From an uncultured Eubacteriales bacterium (GTDB lineage Bacteria; Bacillota; Clostridia; Oscillospirales; Acutalibacteraceae): DNA of 64,000 nt. The stretch spans positions 1 through 64,000 of the forward strand of contig CAKSHH010000013.1 in NCBI GenBank assembly GCA_934456435.1, read 5' to 3'. Each line of letters starts with the position of its first letter. Position 1 is the stretch's first letter. A program made the position numbers and the translations under genes. The notes beneath the pieces are model-generated. The model saw only the letters and a program-made list of their open reading frames with translations, was not told the DNA's origin and searched no databases. Below are positions 26,608 through 33,447 of the stretch, one piece after another.

Positions 26608-26640
26608 ATACCCCACTTATTCAGTGGGGCTTTGCTTTTA
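26608..26640 (-). terminator. Attenuator-like hairpin between binding protein and permease
   Basis: CCCCACT/AGTGGGG stem with a 5-base loop and TATTTG after it on the minus strand. Its place inside the operon suggests partial termination that keeps binding-protein mRNA in excess over permease and ATPase. Confidence 0.5.
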
Positions 26641-26651
26641 TTCCACTTTAA

Positions 26652-27506
26652 TTATGCAACTTCGTTAATCGACTTAACAATGCTGTCTGCCGGAGCAGAG
26701 TCGATAATAACGTAGTTGATGTTTCCGTTGATAAGGTCCTGAATTGCAAGAGAACCGTTCTTGTAGCCCTTGCCCGTAACCTTGAGGTTGTTTGAAGCGT
26801 AGTCGCTCTCATTGTTGATGTACATACCGCCGGTTGTACCGTTCTGATAACCGATCTTAACAGAAGCGTCAAAGCTCTGGAGCTTTTTGAGAACATCATC
26901 GGCTGTCTTGCAGTCATCAAATGTTGTATCGTCGCCCTTAACAACAACTCTCTGAGATGCCTTGTAATATGTCTTTGAGAATGTAACGGATGCTTCTCTG
27001 TCCGGATTAACCGTAAGTCCAGCCATTGCGATATCGCACTTGTGCTGACCTACAGAAAGGCAAACAGCGTCAAAGTCCATGTTATCAATAACAAGCTCTT
27101 TACCAAGCTCCTTAGCAAGAAGCTGAGCGATTTCCATATCAATACCTGCGTATGAATCGCCTACAGTATACTCAAACGGCTCAAAAGCGGCATTTGTAGC
27201 AACAACGAGCTGATCCTTTGAAGAATCCTTAGCGGCCGACTTAACAAGCACCGGCTCACCACCGCTAGAGTAACGAGAGCAAATCTCATCAAATGTGCCG
27301 TCTTTCAATATCTTGTCAATAAATGCATTTGTCTTTTCAAGAAGCTCAGGCTGTGCCTTATCAACACCGAATGCATAATTTTCATTAGTAAGGTCGATAC
27401 CGATAACCTTTGCTGCCTTAACATCGTCTTTCTTTCCGCAGCCTGCAAGCATAGCAACACTTGCAAGAAGCACCAATGACATTACAATAGCTGTAATCTT
27501 TTTCAT
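26652..27506 (-). CDS. Amino-acid ABC transporter substrate-binding lipoprotein, apparently circularly permuted
   Basis: A 284-residue lipoprotein with lipobox LAGC (Cys23). The canonical binding-protein start (LVVATNAAFEPFEY) occurs only at about residue 99. Ahead of it lies a block, residues about 33-78 (VIGIDLTNENYAFGV, ELLEKTNAFIDKI, DGTFDEICSRY), that reads like the segment that normally ends this family. The C-terminus stops early at NYVIIDSAPADSIVKS. So the order looks permuted. Ligand contacts such as AGLTVNPDRE and GYQNGTTGGMY are kept. ATG 27506 is chosen for GGAGG 8 bases upstream rather than the ATG at 27572. Confidence 0.88.
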   Translation of the reverse strand: MKKITAIVMSLVLLASVAMLAGCGKKDDVKAAKVIGIDLTNENYAFGVDKAQPELLEKTNAFIDKILKDGTFDEICSRYSSGGEPVLVKSAAKDSSKDQLVVATNAAFEPFEYTVGDSYAGIDMEIAQLLAKELGKELVIDNMDFDAVCLSVGQHKCDIAMAGLTVNPDREASVTFSKTYYKASQRVVVKGDDTTFDDCKTADDVLKKLQSFDASVKIGYQNGTTGGMYINNESDYASNNLKVTGKGYKNGSLAIQDLINGNINYVIIDSAPADSIVKSINEVA

Positions 27507-27539
27507 AGTTTTGTCCTCCTCTGTTTTTTTGACGTGAAC

Positions 27540-27568
27540 AATATACCACTTCAGATTGAATATGTCAA
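27540..27568 (-). promoter_or_regulatory. Promoter of the amino-acid uptake operon
   Basis: Minus-strand TTGACA, 17 bases, TATATT with a TG extension. Confidence 0.8.
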
Positions 27569-27576
27569 GCAAAAAA

Positions 27577-27590
27577 CGAATATTTATTCA
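27577..27590 (-). promoter_or_regulatory. ARG-box-like operator
   Basis: TGAATAAATATTCG on the minus strand matches the ArgR box core TGAATwwwwATTCA at all but one base. It lies about 9 bases upstream of the -35. Only one box is seen, and the AT-rich setting makes chance plausible. Confidence 0.35.
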
Positions 27591-27599
27591 CAAATTTAA

Positions 27600-28052
27600 T
27601 TATTTTTTGATTTTAAATACTATTTTGAGAACATTGTCGATGTTTTTGTGCATAATATTAGGTCTGTGACCGTCTTCCGGGAACAATACCGCACATTGAC
27701 CGCCGCCGAGGATAACCGTCGAAAGCTCATCGCCCTCATAAAAAGCTATGTCGTCTCCCCTCTCAAAGCCGTTGTCTGTCATATTGAGGGAGTCAATCGG
27801 TGCCCAGTCCATTTCTTCACTTCCGTCAAGAACTATCTGAAGGTCGATGTATTTTCTGTGACTTTCAAATTTTCTCTGCTCTCTCGGCTCGGTATCATAA
27901 CGGCTGACAGCTGCAAAGAGGTCGTCACCGTGTATGTCGTATCTGCCCGGTGCCATATCCGTCTTTTTAAAGTTCTCAATGAATGACATAATGTCCTTAG
28001 CGTATGGAACCTCGCTGTAAAGATCAAGCTTGTCGATTGTTGTTACTATCAT
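27600..28052 (-). CDS. YhcH/YjgK/YiaL family protein
   Basis: A 150-residue protein of the DUF386 cupin-like family, which includes sugar-anomer and sialic-acid-related proteins. Family blocks: AVSRYDTEPREQRKFESHRKYIDLQ (seen in pieces), EEMDWAPIDSL and VLFPEDGHRPNI. The histidines and glutamate are the expected metal ligands. Its exact substrate is unknown. It starts 20 bases after the ABC exporter gene ends and so is likely co-transcribed with it. Confidence 0.9.
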   Translation of the reverse strand: MIVTTIDKLDLYSEVPYAKDIMSFIENFKKTDMAPGRYDIHGDDLFAAVSRYDTEPREQRKFESHRKYIDLQIVLDGSEEMDWAPIDSLNMTDNGFERGDDIAFYEGDELSTVILGGGQCAVLFPEDGHRPNIMHKNIDNVLKIVFKIKK

Positions 28053-28072
28053 GGTAATCTTCCTTTCAGTTT

Positions 28073-29812
28073 TTATGCCTCTGTTTTTATCTTATCCGAA
28101 TTAACATTGCAAAGCTTTGCATAAATTCCGCCAAGCTTAAGAAGCTCGCCGTGTGTACCCTGCTCCGCGATTCTGCCGTCCTCAAGAACGATGATGTTAT
28201 CGGCTTTCATAACCGTTGAAAGCCTGTGTGCAATGACAATCACCGTGCGACTTTTTGAAAGCTCGTCGATTGCCTGTTGAATAAGCGCCTCAGTCTCGTT
28301 ATCGACCGCCGAAGTCGCTTCGTCAAGAATCAGTACAGGAGAATTTTTCAGGACAGCCCTCGCGATTGCGATTCTCTGCTTCTGTCCGCCCGAAAGGCGG
28401 ACTCCCCTTTCGCCGATTATCGTATCGTAGCCGTCCGGCAGCTTTGAAACAAAATCGCTTACCCTTGCCGTTTCCGCCGCTCTGATCACCTCTTCACGGC
28501 CTGCCCTCGGATTTCCGTAGGCGATATTGTCATAAATCGAGCCGTTGAAAAGAAATACATCCTGCAAAACCATTGATATGTTTTCTCTGAGCGATTTTAC
28601 CGTTATATTTCTTATGTCGTTGCCGTCAAGAAGCACCGAGCCGCTGACTGGGTCATAGAACCTTTCCATAAGCGAAACGATCGTAGACTTGCCGACACCT
28701 GTTGCTCCGACAAAAGCAACCATTTTTCCTGCTTCAACCTTAAACGAAATATTCTTGAGCACGGGTTCATTCTCATTATAATAAAACGAAACATGGTCAA
28801 ATTCAATATTGCCCTTTGCCCTGCCGATATCCTCGGCATTTTCGCTGTCCTTAATCTCAGACTCCATATCAAGAATACTGAGAACCCTGTGGCCTCCTGC
28901 AAATGCATTCTGCATATCCTCAACGATTCGCGAAAGCGTTGCAATCGGCGAATAAAAAAGCGAAAGATACATAAAGAATCCAACAACGTCGGAGATTGAA
29001 AGCACGTCTTTCATCGCAAGTGTTCCGCCGATTCCCATTACAAGAACCGAACCGACCGACGTCAAAAATTCAATGGTCGGATGAAAAATTGCCGCGGCAA
29101 AATTGGCACGGATATTGACATAGCTGTAATACTTGCAATATTCCTTCATGCTCATATACTCTTCGGCTTCCCTGCCGAAGGACTGAATCTCACGGATTCC
29201 CGAAATGTTGTCCTGCACCTTGCCGTTGACATCGGCGAGAACCTCCTGGTTACGCTTGAAAAGAGCATGAACCTTGCCGGAGAACTTCATGCTGACAAAA
29301 AGAATCAGCGGAATCGGAATAAGTGAGATCGCCGCAAGAATCGGATTGATCGTAAAAATCATTATCGCAACCATTATAACGATGAGGATATTTGAAAGCA
29401 GATCAGGCAATGCGTGCGCGATAAGCGTTTCCATATTCCTTGAATCGTTGATAATTCGGCTCATTATTTCTCCTGTCTGTTTGTCGCCGAAATATCTCAT
29501 TGAGAGCGATTGGAGCTTGTTGTAAACATTAAGCATCATATCACCGACAAAGTTCCATGCCGCAACGTGCGCTTTGTACTTTGAAACAAACGTCAAAAAA
29601 GCCTTTGCAACGTATGCCGCAAGCAATATGAGCGCATAGCCGATAACCATTTCTTTTGTCGCGCTGTTGTCGGTCAATGCCGCCGTAAGCTTACGCACCA
29701 TTTCGGGAGTGACAAGACTGACTGCCGATGCGCCGACAAGAGAAAGTACGGTCAGCACCAACGGCCAGCGGTACGGCTTTGCCATCGCCATATATCTATT
29801 TAAATCCTTCAA
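28073..29812 (-). CDS. ABC exporter, fused membrane and ATPase domains
   Basis: A 579-residue half-transporter of the MsbA/LmrA type: six helices (about 1-310) then an ATPase domain with Walker A GATGVGKST, signature LSGGQKQR, Walker B VLILDEATSAVD and H-loop IAHRLSTV. It should function as a homodimer exporting lipid, drug or peptide. The start is TTG at 29812 (GGGGTG 5 bases upstream). No partner half-transporter is adjacent. Confidence 0.92.
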   Translation of the reverse strand: MKDLNRYMAMAKPYRWPLVLTVLSLVGASAVSLVTPEMVRKLTAALTDNSATKEMVIGYALILLAAYVAKAFLTFVSKYKAHVAAWNFVGDMMLNVYNKLQSLSMRYFGDKQTGEIMSRIINDSRNMETLIAHALPDLLSNILIVIMVAIMIFTINPILAAISLIPIPLILFVSMKFSGKVHALFKRNQEVLADVNGKVQDNISGIREIQSFGREAEEYMSMKEYCKYYSYVNIRANFAAAIFHPTIEFLTSVGSVLVMGIGGTLAMKDVLSISDVVGFFMYLSLFYSPIATLSRIVEDMQNAFAGGHRVLSILDMESEIKDSENAEDIGRAKGNIEFDHVSFYYNENEPVLKNISFKVEAGKMVAFVGATGVGKSTIVSLMERFYDPVSGSVLLDGNDIRNITVKSLRENISMVLQDVFLFNGSIYDNIAYGNPRAGREEVIRAAETARVSDFVSKLPDGYDTIIGERGVRLSGGQKQRIAIARAVLKNSPVLILDEATSAVDNETEALIQQAIDELSKSRTVIVIAHRLSTVMKADNIIVLEDGRIAEQGTHGELLKLGGIYAKLCNVNSDKIKTEA

Positions 29813-29842
29813 GAAAGCACCCCATTAAATTTGTCTGTGTTT

Positions 29843-29877
29843 ATAAAAAACTCTCCCTGCAGCGTCAAGGAGAGTTT
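29843..29877 (-). terminator. Terminator after paralogue B
   Basis: AAACTCTCC/GGAGAGTTT stem, 12-base loop, then TTTATAAA on the minus strand. Confidence 0.8.
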
Positions 29878-29896
29878 GCAGTCAATTATTTACGAT

Positions 29897-30940
29897 TCAG
29901 AACTTGAATCCCGAATACTTAACAGTCGTCGAAGCGTTGCCGCCTGCATTTTTAATTGTAACAACATATTTTGTGTTGGTAAGAGTAACGGCAAAGTCAA
30001 ACGAAACAGTAAGACTTTCCAAATTGCCGTTCGTTGCGTTTACAACAGCAACACACTTAACATTCGACGTGCTTTCCTTGATCGACTGTACTGAAGCGCC
30101 GTCGGTATTGTTTATCGCCGTGTAAAGGTTATCCGCACACTTGTGGTCATAAGCCGATTTGTCGCCTGATCCGACAAGTATGCCGCTTCGGTCAACGGGT
30201 GAGCTGTTTGATTTGCTTCCCGAAGCTGCCGCGCTTGAACCGTTGTTGAGCACCAAAGTATATGTATACTTTCCGCCGCCGAGAGTGTAGGACGCACTTT
30301 TCACATCTGCCGCTTTAAGAGAAGCAGACGACATAAACTCCGCCTTGCCCTTAGCGTTTGTAAAGCTCTTGTCGCCGACACCGAGGAATCCCGAAACGGC
30401 GTCCTTAACAACGCCCATATTTCCGAGAGCACCTGCATCAAGCTTGTTGAGCTTGGTGTTTCTTGTCTTTGTGTAGCCTGCCTTGGAGCTGATAGCCTTA
30501 TTCACCGCGGCATTGTAATTTGAAATAATCTGCGCCGTGTTAAGCTTCGCAGGCGCGGTAGTCTGCTTCTTTGTTGTGGTAACTTTCTTGGTTGTGGTTA
30601 CTTTTTTGGTTGTAGTCACCTTTTTGGTTGTTGTCTGCTTCTGAGTGGGTTTTGCTGTTGTTTTCGGTGCCGCAGTCGAAGGAGTGGGAGCCGCCGTTGT
30701 CGCATCTGTTGCAGGTTCACTCGTTTCGGGTTCTGTGGTCTCCTCCGTAGTCGGTTCAATGACCGGCTCTGCGTCCTTTTTTCCGTTTTCCGACTTATTT
30801 GCCGATGCAATCGCGCTGACGATTTCAGGAACACATTTTGAAATATTGTCGTTAAATCCCTTGCCGACAAACACAAACGAGCCGCATATCATCGCAACGC
30901 AAAGCACCGCGGAAACGCATATTATTACAGTTTTTTTCAT
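29897..30940 (-). CDS. Exported protein with Thr/Lys repeat linker (paralogue B)
   Basis: A 347-residue protein with an N-terminal hydrophobic signal or anchor (about 4-27, VIICVSAVLCVAMICGSFVF), a Thr/Pro/Glu-rich linker, and tandem TTTKKV repeats (about 100-125) encoded by 21-24 base DNA repeats near 30570-30640. The C-terminal domain (AQIISNYNAAV, FLGVGDKSF, SPVDRSGILVGSGDKSAYDHKCADNL, VVNATNGNLESLTVSFDF in parts) matches paralogue A at 23847-24968. It has no LPxTG tail. Function unknown; the architecture suggests a cell-surface domain held off the membrane by a wall-spanning linker. Confidence 0.87.
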   Translation of the reverse strand: MKKTVIICVSAVLCVAMICGSFVFVGKGFNDNISKCVPEIVSAIASANKSENGKKDAEPVIEPTTEETTEPETSEPATDATTAAPTPSTAAPKTTAKPTQKQTTTKKVTTTKKVTTTKKVTTTKKQTTAPAKLNTAQIISNYNAAVNKAISSKAGYTKTRNTKLNKLDAGALGNMGVVKDAVSGFLGVGDKSFTNAKGKAEFMSSASLKAADVKSASYTLGGGKYTYTLVLNNGSSAAASGSKSNSSPVDRSGILVGSGDKSAYDHKCADNLYTAINNTDGASVQSIKESTSNVKCVAVVNATNGNLESLTVSFDFAVTLTNTKYVVTIKNAGGNASTTVKYSGFKF

Positions 30941-30980
30941 AAATTAACACTTCCTGACATTTTCTTTTCCCTGTGTAAAC

Positions 30981-31009
30981 ATTATAAAGTATTTATCCTT
31001 GTTTTACAA
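30981..31009 (-). promoter_or_regulatory. Promoter of paralogue B
   Basis: Minus-strand TTGTAA, 17 bases, TATAAT; back-to-back with the next plus-strand promoter. Confidence 0.7.
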
Positions 31010-31018
31010 TAGCTTTTC

Positions 31019-31047
31019 TTGAAAGAAAATACTTTTTATGATATAAT
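31019..31047 (+). promoter_or_regulatory. Promoter of the phosphoesterase gene
   Basis: TTGAAA, 17 bases, TATAAT with TG extension. Confidence 0.75.
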
Positions 31048-31067
31048 CCCCTGCGAGGTGTTGTTCA

Positions 31068-32696
31068 ATGATAACAAAGGAAGAATGGAAAACTTTTAGA
31101 GGTTCAAAGCCCGAACCCGACCACATAATGCTCACTCTCAACGGCGACGCCGAAACGGAAAGAGCTGTCACATGGCGCACCTGTACCGATATAACCGACG
31201 GATATGTTATGTACCGCCCGATCGACTCACAGGATTGGCTCACGCAGTCCGCACGGTTCGGTCGTTTTGACTCCGACATGGACAGCAGTCACATCTTTTG
31301 GGCTCATCTTCATAATCTCAAGCCCGGAACGGAATATGAATATTCCTGCGGAGACAGCGAGCACAGAAGCGAAGTTTTCCGTTTCAAAACAACTGCCGAA
31401 AATATTAAAAAATTTAAGTTTCTATGTCTTTCCGACATTCAGCACGGCGGAGCGGAGCCGCCTGCCGATTACAGCGCCCTGAACGGAATCATCAAGGAAA
31501 TTCTCCGTCGCCACCCCAACATTGATTTCATTCTCACCGCAGGGGATAACACGAACTGCGGCCAGACGGATATACAATGGACTGGTCTGCTCGACGGTCT
31601 GAAAGGCATTATCGAGAGTGTTCCGTTTATGATGACTCTCGGAAATCATGATGACATGGGCTTTGCAAATTACTTTACCGGTGAAGGAAAATACTATTCC
31701 GAAAAGGCGGAATATTTCAGCAAGCAGTTCCGTGACTCTTACCCTGATAACGGTCCCGAAGACTGGAAAACCGCCAATTATTCGTTTGACTACGGCAATG
31801 CACATTTCTGCATTATCGGCACAAGCGGACCGGAGTATATCAACGAATGGCTCATTAAAGAAGCCGACGAAAGCGACAAGACTTGGAAATTCGGCTCTCA
31901 CCACTTCCCGATTTGCTACCAGGGTTCCGACCTTGCATGCGAGGATTCATACCCGATGATGCGCGAGGGAATGGAAAAATTCGATGTGATTTTCAGCGGC
32001 CATGAGCATTGTTTTTCAAGAAGCTATCCGCGCCGCGGAGAAAACCTGTGGGACAAGCCGTCGCAGGGAACGATTTTTTACAACCTCGGAAGCGGTCACA
32101 GAAATCCGCCGAGAGGTCTTGTTACTCCGAAGCTTTGGAACTGCGCCTACTATCCTCACGAAGAACCGATCTCAATGTACTCGATCGCCGAAATAGACGG
32201 CGACACTCTGACCATGACAGCTTACCTTGAGGGTGACAGAGTAATCGACCGATGCATTATAAATAAGAAAAGTGATTCTATTGATCCGATTTGCGCCGCA
32301 CCCGTTTTTTCGACCACAAGGCTGATGTTCAAAGGTGCAGATCTCGGAATCTGTATGCGTTCCATGGAGTGCAGAAATGTAGGCGGCGTATGGTACGTTC
32401 CTGTCGCTGTCCTTTTCAGATACATCGGGTTCGACGTTGAGATGGCCGCAGGACGCGTAACGATTGAAGCTTACCGACATAAGGCAGCATTCACCCAAGA
32501 CAGTAAAACCGTTCAGACAGAAAGCGGATCATTCGATATGGAGACTGAGGTTCTTCGCCTTGACCGCGGTCAGCTTTATGTTCCTGCCGACGGACTTTGC
32601 AAGGCGTTCGGAATGAGATACGGCTATTTCAGCCGAAACAATATCCTTTCGTTTGAGCACGAGCGCGAGGACGATCCCGTCCCTGTTCAGCCCTGA
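31068..32696 (+). CDS. Calcineurin-type metallophosphoesterase with stalk-like C-terminal domain, no signal peptide
   Basis: A 542-residue protein. An N-terminal fibronectin-like domain of the purple-acid-phosphatase type (about 15-110) precedes the metallophosphoesterase core with LSDIQHGG, TAGDNTN, LGNHDD, HHFPI and SGHEHCFSRSY. From about 410 a domain resembling the copper-amine-oxidase N-terminal/stalk fold follows (VPVAVLFRYIGFDVEMAAGRV, LYVPADGLCKAFGM). Such enzymes are usually exported, but no signal peptide or lipobox is visible and no better upstream start exists. GCGAGG lies before the ATG. Confidence 0.88.
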   Translation: MITKEEWKTFRGSKPEPDHIMLTLNGDAETERAVTWRTCTDITDGYVMYRPIDSQDWLTQSARFGRFDSDMDSSHIFWAHLHNLKPGTEYEYSCGDSEHRSEVFRFKTTAENIKKFKFLCLSDIQHGGAEPPADYSALNGIIKEILRRHPNIDFILTAGDNTNCGQTDIQWTGLLDGLKGIIESVPFMMTLGNHDDMGFANYFTGEGKYYSEKAEYFSKQFRDSYPDNGPEDWKTANYSFDYGNAHFCIIGTSGPEYINEWLIKEADESDKTWKFGSHHFPICYQGSDLACEDSYPMMREGMEKFDVIFSGHEHCFSRSYPRRGENLWDKPSQGTIFYNLGSGHRNPPRGLVTPKLWNCAYYPHEEPISMYSIAEIDGDTLTMTAYLEGDRVIDRCIINKKSDSIDPICAAPVFSTTRLMFKGADLGICMRSMECRNVGGVWYVPVAVLFRYIGFDVEMAAGRVTIEAYRHKAAFTQDSKTVQTESGSFDMETEVLRLDRGQLYVPADGLCKAFGMRYGYFSRNNILSFEHEREDDPVPVQP

Positions 32697-32711
32697 TTTT
32701 ATTCCATTTTG

Positions 32712-32749
32712 CTATAAATGTCTATCTTTGCTATAAATGTCTATCTTTG
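32712..32749. repeat. Tandem 19-bp direct repeats upstream of a strong promoter
   Basis: Two perfect, abutting copies of CTATAAATGTCTATCTTTG (32712-32730 and 32731-32749) end 5 bases before the -35 of the small peptide gene. The position suits an activator-binding or UP-like element. Confidence 0.8.
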
Positions 32750-32754
32750 AGAAC

Positions 32755-32783
32755 TTGACAACTATTGATTATTATGGTAATAT
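32755..32783 (+). promoter_or_regulatory. Near-consensus promoter of the 47-residue peptide gene
   Basis: TTGACA, 17 bases, TAATAT with a TG extension; one of the best promoters in the window. Confidence 0.85.
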
Positions 32784-32841
32784 ACGCATAGATAACAGCA
32801 ATGTTTCTGTTACCTTATTCTTTAGAAAGGAGTAACGAACC

Positions 32842-32985
32842 ATGAATTTTGATTTTAGCGCAATCTTTGATAAGATTGATGTAGACGCTATCATGACAAA
32901 GATTACAGACCTTCTTACACAGATCGACTTCGCAGCTATGCTCGACAAGCTTGTTGGTTTCATCATGGGTCTTATTACAAAATAA
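32842..32985 (+). CDS. 47-residue amphipathic peptide
   Basis: A short gene with a strong ribosome site (AAAGGAG, 9 bases before ATG), its own promoter and a terminator. The peptide begins MNFDFSAIFDKIDVDA and ends LVGFIMGLITK. It looks fully helical, with acidic/hydrophobic alternation and an imperfect internal repeat: DFSAIFDKI versus DFAAMLDKL. It has no signal peptide and no cysteines. Possible roles are a surface-active or membrane-binding peptide, a leaderless bacteriocin or a small regulator; none can be chosen from the sequence. Confidence 0.8.
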   Translation: MNFDFSAIFDKIDVDAIMTKITDLLTQIDFAAMLDKLVGFIMGLITK

Positions 32986-33015
32986 TTTTCCGATAGCGGA
33001 CTAAAAGACAAGAAG

Positions 33016-33051
33016 ACAAGCAGTTACCGTTTGGTAGCTGCTTGTTTTTTT
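33016..33051 (+). terminator. Intrinsic terminator of the peptide gene
   Basis: A 13-bp stem (ACAAGCAGTTACC with GGTAGCTGCTTGT, one wobble) and seven T's. Confidence 0.9.
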
Positions 33052-33062
33052 GCAGATTTATG

Positions 33063-33091
33063 TTGACTAATATGGTAAAAAGTGGTATGAT
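33063..33091 (+). promoter_or_regulatory. Promoter of the AbrB-like gene
   Basis: TTGACT, 17 bases, TATGAT. Confidence 0.75.
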
Positions 33092-33104
33092 GTAGATGAA
33101 AGAA

Positions 33105-33136
33105 GAAAGTTTCTTGTTTCTAAAGTTGAAACTTTC
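33105..33136 (+). promoter_or_regulatory. Inverted repeat in the leader of the AbrB-like gene
   Basis: GAAAGTTTC and GAAACTTTC, 14 bases apart, end 2 bases before the ribosome site. It could be an autoregulatory operator for the DNA-binding product or an RNA hairpin that masks initiation. Confidence 0.5.
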
Positions 33137-33153
33137 AGAAAGGAGTCGAAAAT

Positions 33154-33399
33154 ATGAAAAATATCGGAATTGTAAGAAGTGTTGATCTCGCCGGTAGAAT
33201 TGTGCTCCCTATCGAAATCAGAAAAGAACTGGATCTTATGAGTGAAAACAGCAAGGTCGAAATCCTTGCAAAAGGAAATGAAATAATACTGAGAAAATAT
33301 GCTCCCTCGTGTATCTTCTGCCACGGAACAAATGACCTTATCGAATTTAAGGGTCAGAAAATTTGTCGTCAATGTGCAAAGAAAATCGGAGAAGCTTAA
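33154..33399 (+). CDS. AbrB/SpoVT-like regulator with C-terminal zinc ribbon
   Basis: An 81-residue DNA-binding protein. The N-terminal swapped-hairpin AbrB domain is clear (GIVRSVDLAGRIVLPIEIRKEL, shown in part, residues about 4-50). Two CxxC pairs (CIFC, CRQC, about 55-75) form a zinc ribbon at the end, a layout I know from clostridial AbrB-type regulators. AbrB proteins act as dimers or tetramers on AT-rich promoters during growth transitions. It has its own promoter, leader inverted repeat and terminator. Confidence 0.93.
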   Translation: MKNIGIVRSVDLAGRIVLPIEIRKELDLMSENSKVEILAKGNEIILRKYAPSCIFCHGTNDLIEFKGQKICRQCAKKIGEA

Positions 33400-33416
33400 A
33401 TTACATATAATAATTT

Positions 33417-33446
33417 TCGGGTCGGTGTTTACCGACCCGATTTCAG
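33417..33446 (+). terminator. Intrinsic terminator of the AbrB-like gene
   Basis: Perfect 10-bp stem TCGGGTCGGT/ACCGACCCGA with a GTTT loop, then a T-rich tail. It lies at the end of the convergent phosphoesterase gene. Confidence 0.8.
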
Positions 33447-33447
33447 T

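Noticed and set aside
30560..30640. Regular 21-24 base repeats as a possible array
   Set aside because: They encode TTTKKV repeats of paralogue B; no variable spacers.
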